Shown here piece after piece: positions 57,350 to 64,000 of a DNA stretch of 64,000 nucleotides. The stretch spans positions 124,001-188,000 of the forward strand of contig JACGCN010000055.1 in NCBI GenBank assembly GCA_014905825.1, in the 5' to 3' direction. Below the pieces are notes generated by a model. That model worked only from the letters and a program-made list of their open reading frames with translations. It was not told the DNA's origin and searched no databases. Each line of letters opens with the position of its first letter. Within the stretch, counting starts at the first letter, position 1. This stretch comes from Lyophyllum atratum. Lineage: Eukaryota > Basidiomycota > Agaricomycetes > Agaricales > Lyophyllaceae. Position numbers and translations under genes: made by a program.

Positions 57350-60225
57350 CATGTATACGTCGGGTTGTTGAATGGTTCTTGAGGAGGGTGTTGGTGGCTG
57401 TGTCAATTCACATACAACTTGCATACAACTCTTACGGACTCAATTGGCGAGTTGCCCCTCGAGGAATAGACATGTATTCAATGTCTTTGCGCCTCCAAGC
57501 TCAACAGATCATGGCTTGATCAAAATGCCCATACTATGAGTCATGCGACGACAAGGTTCCTGAGCTCTGCATTATCCCCTGGGGTCCAAGTCAGACTTAC
57601 GAAGTCTCCGCCTTTGATATGTCATACATGCACCCATGCCCATAGAAGGCTCATTGACGCCTGAATTGTGCACGTTATCGCAGCATTCGACCTAAAACTG
57701 CGGGGATTGTGTGCCAACATAAGAGTTAAAGGTATTGTTTTTAAATCGGCATCGCAATTCCCTAATTCCCTGGGATACAACACAGTCGTTTCGTCAGAAC
57801 AAATGACCGGACGTCAACAACAAAGTCCATTCCTAGTTGGACAACAAGAGGGGGAGCCAAGGCTCGAGCTTCAGGCGACTTGATGATGGGTCATATTTGC
57901 CGCCATCAGCAGCGTTCGCAGCCGCCCTATTGCCCCTCACCGCCCATGACGTTGCGCATCCAAATAGTACGTATCCTACATACCTACCGGTCCCCAACAA
58001 CACCCCGTCTCTCAAGTCCGCCTCTGCACATGCACATATCCATCCCAACCTTCATCGCCACCCGGCGTCCGAGTACGTCCCCACTTGTCCGGGTTGGTGA
58101 TGCACCCCCGGTCGTTCAGCGTCGTTTGGCCGTCAGTCTCCCATCCACGTAGAACGCCCCAAGGCGCGTTCGCGGGTGGATGTCGGCGTGCACACTGGGC
58201 TTTAGCCTGAGATGTTGAAGGGTGAGGATTGGGACTTGACCTGTCATTGAGATGTCGTTAGAAAGGCCATTGAGTGTCGGTGGTTGTAAGAACATACCTC
58301 AAGGCACGTCTCCTATCCACAGGTCATAACCGACGCATGTGCTACTTCGAGGGGAGGAGTGCCTTGATTTTGAAGCTAAAAATCCAAAGCAATAGATGTG
58401 AGCGGCGCGAGCCAGGCAAGAATATGCAAGAAAGAGGACGCACCTTCGAGTAGGGGGACGACGATCGCCTTCAACACATCTAATAAGTAAGGTCGGCACC
58501 CGGGATAAGAGATCATCAACATGAAGGGCAGACGTACCTCATCAGAAATACAAATGCTTCCATCCCTTCAGTCAGTCCCGTCCTCCGTATGATGTGGCTG
58601 GCAAACCATGCAAATGGGCATGCGAGATCTAAAACTTCTCGGTTGAATTCGACGGGAATGTCATGCATGATGTACGCACTCGGGCCATAGTTCGGGCTTA
58701 TCCTCATTCCCGGTGCCGCGTCATGACCCGGCCGTTATTGAAGCTTGTCGCCCGACTATGAAAACCAGAACTGGTCCACGAGATAAAGACCGTTTGGGAG
58801 TCTGGCGTCTTGACTATGGGCGACGTGGCGTCGATGCGTTGGCGTCTTGACTCTTGGTGCAGGGAGCCTTGGCCATTCGATGGTAGGACCCGGCTGGTGC
58901 CAACGTGCCAGCGAATGCTCTAGAGGGTCGTATAAACCTTGAGTGCCACCAAAATGGAATGGACGACATACGACAACCATCAGAGCATGATCCACAAGCA
59001 CTATCGCTCTCCTTGAAAAAGAAGGTAATACGACGATACCTCTCATCCCAGGATAGCGATTGGTGGACAAGCTTGTATCTCGGAGCCAAGGTGGGCTAGA
59101 ATTGACTTCGAGAAGAGAGCATGAACAGGCAGCTTGGTCCTAACAGGGAGAGGAAAGTTTTCGATGGCTGTCAAGATTTGATTTGTTCGGAGCAGGTCGT
59201 AACAATGACGAACTTCGATAGAGTCCCCTCCTACTTCGATGTACTTGTAATCCGTCTAAACCCGGTACCCAATGCCCAGCACCAACGCCTGACGGACCAA
59301 GCAGTGCATGCCCGGCAGTCTTATCCACTGGTGACAATCACGCATACTGGCTTTCGTAGGTCTCTTCTCCGGTTACACTGATGGACTCTACAGCCTGCAC
59401 CTCACCGCACCGCTGCTTGATCGGAATAATTGGCCCCATCGTCAGAGAACCGAAAAAAAATCACGGCGCTGAGCAGAGCTTATAAGTGGGCGAGTCGCGT
59501 TCGACGTGTATTACGGCCTGACTGCTCAGTGCACACTGCACGGCCAGCGAAGGAGAATACCAAGGCACGAAGAAGTATGTGGATGTGGCTGTTACTTTCA
59601 GCTGGCGTCGGGACTTCCCGAGTATGTTCCGACGAAGTCGGGATACCATATACGACTTCGAAAGACTTCGAGTTCAAGTTTCCAACGTCCTTTTCAAGGC
59701 TTCAAGCTCAAATCTCGCGTTCACCTTCCGGAATCTGCTGTTTTCAGGACAACTGAAGAATACCTCCCGGTCAGCGATCTGCAAACAGGCTTTGTTGACA
59801 CTCATTGCAGTCTTGGCCGGGTCAAGGCTGGGTGGCACAATGAACGACTCCTCTGCCACTGCACTCGGTGCTAGAATTCGATGTTGCTCAACTCGATGTA
59901 TCGAATCTTCGGCAAATGAGTTTGCTTAATGCTATCTAGATCCTATTGAATGAGGTACATTTCGGCCAGTGCAAGCTTGTCGACGATATTCTCATCGGAC
60001 AATAGCGACAGGAATGCTGGCCGTCCAGCTCAGGACATTGTCATATACACATGCCATATGAGGGTGCTTTGGCCAGACACTTGTGGGATGACGTTGGTCA
60101 TGCCAGTTAGACCAAGCTCCCTTTCAAGGTGGCCCGCCTTTTGATGCCCATTGTCTCCAAGGTATGTATATAAAGCTTCTTTCAACTTTGCTGCTCATGC
60201 ATCCCAACACGTCAGCTTCACCGAA
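57350..60225. other. Low-support region, possible minus-strand exons
   Basis: Several minus-strand stretches read somewhat like protein: 58516-58707 (MRISPNYGPSAYIMHDIPVE), 59037-59089 (MAPRYKLVHQSLSWDE) and 59674-59880 (EESFIVPPSLDPAKTAMS, ADREVFFSCPEN). I could not assemble any of them into a gene with consistent splice sites. They may be exons of unrecognised genes or relics. Confidence 0.3.
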
Positions 60226-61602
60226 ATGTCGACTTCCACTTCGAGCTCCCCACAGCTGCCTTCTGCTCCTCCGGGCTTGGAGCACGTAGACGTTGCTGCG
60301 AATTTGAAAGCCCTTGCGAACCTCCAGCTCGTAAGCCTAGATTTTTCCGTTCTTGTAGTCTCATTGATATAGAGCTTGTACCGATCAGGACACTGACAGA
60401 TTAACTACCAACATTACCATATCCGTCGTTCCTCCAACTGCGGGGCTGGGATTAACATTCGACAAGGAACAACATGTCGAAAACAGCCTCCTCCATACGA
60501 ACGGGAGATACCTGCCACCCCGACTGTTGCGCGAGGACGAAAACCACGGCGTTTCTTCTGGTGTAATCCCTTCTACCCACGTCGTCGAGGACTGTGAACC
60601 CATATTCCTCCTTCCTTCCTGGATACTTGACGGTAATCAAGAAGACGAAACGTGGCTTCTGCGCAAATTGGACCTAGCGGAGGCAGCGGCCGAAAAGCGA
60701 CCTTGCAAGGCTGTGAACTGTCTCAAGCGCCGCGCGTTTGAGCTTACCGCTTCTCTTCCCCAGGTTTGTTGTACTTCATCTCATGCGATTCAAACCCTTG
60801 TCGACTGTATATGTCTAGGATCATGAGAATCACTTTCATACCAAAGCTTTCTTTTCACCTGTTTCTACCACTCGTATCTATTCCACCTCGTCAGATACCA
60901 GCTCGGAGTCTGGTCTCGAGAGTCTGTCCATTTCCACCACCAATTTGGATACCGCGTCGTCTCGCTCTCCGTCACCCGATTCGATTCAGTCATCAAATTC
61001 GACGAGCACATCCTCTCACACTGGAGGCAGGCCAACGGGACGTCGGCAAAGCGAGGATTCCGTTTACTTCCACGCATCCGGGGTCAAGGGCGTCTTGTTG
61101 CCCGACGTGCTGGCTCTAAAGCCTGACTCTATGTTGTTGCCCGAAGAGGAAGTCTTGATGTCCTGGGGCACTCGCGGGCGTCCAACCTGCATACGCCTCG
61201 TCGTCAATGTGAGCTAGCATCTCTCCGTGTCTCTGAACAACCTGCTAACTGCCGGGCGGTGCAGCAACATGGATACCATAAGCAAACCTTCTTCATCCCG
61301 ACCCGATGCTTCTGCTCAAACATTACCCGCGCGAAGCTTGCGTATGACATCGCGTGTGTGCTCGAGTCTTACTTCAAAGTATGTCTAGTCTCTGGATTAA
61401 CGCCGTTCGACCCACTGATCATGATCACATCTAGAATGGAACTATCCGAGACGGCTTCGCAGAAGATCCCAGACGTCGGAAGGACTTGTCGGGGCTCTAC
61501 CTGCATTCGGTGCGGAGAAACCTTTGGGATGAGACGATGGCATGGAGAATCTCTGTCTCTGATTCTGGGTTTTCGTGGACTGGGAAATGGGAGGCGCGAT
61601 GA
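60226..61602 (+). CDS. Five-exon gene of unknown function
   Basis: The exons are 60226..60330, 60400..60770, 60895..61208, 61265..61378 and 61435..61602, all bordered by GT...AG. The family is not recognised. Exon 1 begins MSTSTSSSPQLPSAPPGLEH. Exon 2 has the long clearly coding stretch ISVVPPTAGLGLTFDKEQHV, FLLPSWILDGNQEDETWLLR and AVNCLKRRAFELTASLP. Exon 3 is serine-rich, then VYFHASGVKGVLLPDVLALK. Exon 4 is HGYHKQTFFIPTRCFCSNIT. Exon 5 ends DETMAWRISVSDSGFSWTGK. Junctions 2/3, 3/4 and 4/5 are in phase. Junction 1/2 is off by one base, so exon 1 may be wrong or a small indel is present. No membrane segment or catalytic motif was seen. Confidence 0.7.
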
Positions 61603-63012
61603 TTGAGCCTCCGCGAGTATCTGAAAAGAAAGCAATTCTGTACGAATACCGATCGGCATGTTTTTCTGGTCACAATAATGTCTATGTCCACATTTACCTT
61701 CTGTTACTCGAACGTTCATAACTTCTCAAGTTGACGTGTTTCGGCAACGGATGGTCATCCAATGTGGACCTCTCGGGTCACTCCTCGACATGTATGGCAT
61801 TCGCTTTTGTCTTCCTTTAAATTCTGACTTGCAACATCTCACGGGAATGCTAACTTCACCCAGCTATATATTCCCTGTATTTGATTCTGATTATCGTCAT
61901 ACAAAGTTTGCGCGATACTTAGAGTATACACTCACGTATTTGTCTTGGATGATCGCAGTGTCACTACACTCAGTCACGAACAAGTTTGGGATCATCGCAA
62001 GGACCAGAACTCGTCGACCCCTCGAGGGCGGGGCTTCCATGGCCTCATCGCGTCGCAGCCTTCCCATCCGTGTTTCAGATCTGTCACTACGTATGAAGTC
62101 CAAGAGGGGAATCCAGAGATCACCGACCCCGAATTGGACAGCTGCGCACCCCATGTGGCCTGGCTCAGCTTTGGGTCTTCAAACTCGATGTCCCCGGTTG
62201 CTTGTTAGCCAGATACGAGTTGCCCTTGTCGTACACGTCGTCCTCCGCATAGTACCAATTCTTTGAACACTTGGTCTGGGGAAAGTAGGAAGAGTCGCTG
62301 AGGAGGTGGCGATTGGTATTACAATTGACGGAAGTCCCCCCTCGGCCCAGGACCAACCCCCTTGTCTCTAACCAGCCCAATGGGCTCGGACGTCAAACTT
62401 GAATCGATCATAATTCTCGGCGTATCTCTATCTCCCTTATTGTTGGTGGTGTCGAACATTGGAGGTCAGGGTCTATTAAGGTCCTAACTAACTTTAACCT
62501 CTCGAGTCGGGGTCCGGGGCATGGGAACGGCCTCGCTCATCTGCGCAGTGTAGTGCAGCGGACGTGAGCACTGAAGGGTACAATCTATAGTCCGGGTCAC
62601 GCCTCTATAGCGCGTACTGAGTAAACATAGCCCTCCTCGTCCTCACCGGTGATCCCACCACTGTCCAGACCATAGACCGTATATACCAACAACAAGTTCG
62701 CCCAGATGCCCAACTATTTATGCCCACAGGCCCATCCGGCACGCACACTCACAATTAAACGGCTCGCACTTAGGGCCTCCTCCCGATCCGGAAGCAGCTT
62801 ATTGTCTCCCCCCGACCCTCAGCCGCGCACCCTGGCCCTTCGACTTCTTCCCAGATCTCCCCCTTCCCAGCCGGGCCCTCCTTATTGTCTACTTGGCATG
62901 CTATGATGGTGCACGTCCGCGCTAAGGCCCATCGCGGGCCATGGGTTGGACACACAATACCCGCCGCCGGGTCTATATCGAGGACAATAAGCTGGACGGA
63001 GGGGGTGGGTGG
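61603..63012. other. Intergenic, nothing seen
   Basis: No coding frame with support between the unknown gene and the pheromone promoter. A CT-rich stretch lies at about 62770-62890. Confidence 0.4.
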
Positions 63013-63018
63013 TATAAG
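63013..63018 (+). promoter_or_regulatory. TATA box of pheromone gene
   Basis: TATAAG in a GC-rich surrounding, 102 nt before the ATG. This is a usual distance for a highly expressed small gene. Confidence 0.5.
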
Positions 63019-63114
63019 AAGGGACGCGGATGCGGGGAGGGGTTTGGTCAATCTTGATCAGTCCTCAATCACACCCCACACCCCCACCCTCACATCCACG
63101 CTCCACCACTAATA

Positions 63115-63249
63115 ATGGACGCCTTCACATCACTCGCCGCACTCTTCACCACCACCACCGCCGCCACTGCCACTAAGGCTGAGTCGTCGCCGCCCGTAGA
63201 CGAGGAGGCCAGGGGTACGGGCAACTACGTGTACTGCGTCATCGCATAG
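63115..63249 (+). CDS. Mating-type lipopeptide pheromone precursor
   Basis: An intronless 44-codon frame. It begins MDAFTSLAALFTTTTAATAT, the MDxF start common to agaricomycete pheromone precursors, and ends GTGNYVYCVIA followed by a stop. The last four residues CVIA form a CaaX box, so Cys41 would be farnesylated, VIA removed and the cysteine methylated. The acidic-to-basic site DEEAR (residues 29-33) matches the charged dipeptide near which these precursors are cut, giving a mature peptide of about 8-10 residues. The secreted peptide would be sensed by an STE3-type receptor of a compatible mate. No receptor gene is present in the window. The frame is too short for ordinary gene finders. Confidence 0.85.
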   Translation: MDAFTSLAALFTTTTAATATKAESSPPVDEEARGTGNYVYCVIA

Positions 63250-64000
63250 CGCCGCGCACCACCCCCTTAGGTTTCCTTAGCATCAGCATCAGCACTCAAT
63301 AATCGATTAACGTGAGTCGAGCTTAGTTCCGTCTGAGCGGTGGGTCAGTGTGCTGATCGTCTGAGCGAGTAGGACTGTAACACACCACACACGCATTATC
63401 GCATAACGCACACATAATCCCGCTCGCATCCATCCATCCCTTCCAATGAGTCCATCTCGCCGCCCACCAGAGCACGTCGCCAGGATTATCGCCGTGGGGC
63501 CGCGTTAATATCTCTCCAAACTCCACCTTCATTCATCCTTCGCCAAATTCGACTTCGTTCTTTATCATTATGTCTCATCTTCCCTTTTTGCCGTTATTGT
63601 ATCTTTGGGTCTTACGATTGGGACACTTTGCCTGGCGCACGGATGTTACGAGCTCAGCTACTTACAAATTACCGTACAATCGAGATTAACTGTTGTACCA
63701 AAAATCGCATTGCTTCCACAAACTACCCGAATTTCAGCCTGAGTGCGAGTGGGAGGTTAAGGTGAATCGACTCACAATAACCTAGAAAGGTAGGTTAGAC
63801 TCCCGCTGTCGACAACCGACAATGAGCAAAGACCATGATGGTGATGGTGCAAAGAACAAAAAAGCTCCGGCCCGCCCAACCGCCCAACTTGATTATCACG
63901 TGAACGGAGCCGGAACTCGGGAATCCGAGCACCGTCACGTCCCGACGCCCACCAGTGACCACGACCACCTGCCCCCGCCAAGTCTCCACCATGATGTCCA
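63250..64000. other. Intergenic, nothing certain
   Basis: No gene was supported. At 63393-63412, CGCATTATCGCATAACGC faintly repeats the pheromone gene end (TGCGTCATCGCATAGCGC at 63235-63252) and may be a relic of a second precursor. Confidence 0.35.

Overview
The window reads as nuclear DNA of a filamentous basidiomycete, most likely an Agaricomycete. Genes are split by introns of about 45-70 nt with GT...AG (a few GC...AG) borders. Both tRNA genes carry introns just after the anticodon. The gene families (kinship-type BTB/POZ proteins, F-box/LRR proteins, an MLKL-like four-helix protein) and a short pheromone precursor ending in a CaaX box fit that group. All gene models were read by eye from reading frames and splice signals. 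No database search was run, so family names rest on recognised motifs.

Layout. 1-3.6 kb: no convincing gene. 3.6 kb: tRNA-Gln (minus). 4.6-6.0 kb: a 1,400 bp transposon-like element with terminal inverted repeats, dense GCACG-type subterminal repeats and an 8 bp target duplication, but no transposase. 6.25 kb: tRNA-Leu. 6.96-9.1 kb: first member of a four-copy unrecognised family (called family Z here). 9.7-15.2 kb: three BTB genes in a row on the minus strand with the same four-exon design, and a fourth at 18.9-20.0 kb on the plus strand. Between them lies a SAM-domain, coiled-coil, tail-anchored protein (15.7-18.4 kb). 21.1-22.1 kb: AlkB-like dioxygenase. 22.4-24.2 kb: class-III aminotransferase. 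25.2-27.2 kb: F-box/LRR protein. 27.6-28.7 kb: MLKL-like protein. 29-30 kb and 34-40 kb: decayed fragments of the last two families plus tandem duplications. 31.9-33.3 and 37.3-38.8 kb: two more family Z genes in a duplicated segment; 51.7-53.9 kb: the fourth. 40.5-41.8 and 43.5-47.3 kb: two serine/proline-rich, largely disordered proteins. 54.3-57.35 kb: a truncated LINE (non-LTR retrotransposon) inside a 2.4 kb imperfect palindrome. 60.2-61.6 kb: a five-exon gene of unknown function. 63.1 kb: a 44-residue mating pheromone precursor.

How the parts relate. Two housekeeping enzymes (AlkB-like DNA/RNA repair, aminotransferase) sit among lineage-specific expanded families (BTB, F-box, family Z, MLKL-like) whose dead copies, tandem duplications and mobile elements mark the region as fast-evolving. 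The pheromone gene suggests that a B-type mating locus, with receptors, could lie just past the right edge. The least explained content is family Z: four genes sharing an N-terminal C2HC zinc-binding motif, a disordered middle, a conserved C-terminal block, two conserved intron positions and a shared upstream element that is inverted in one copy.
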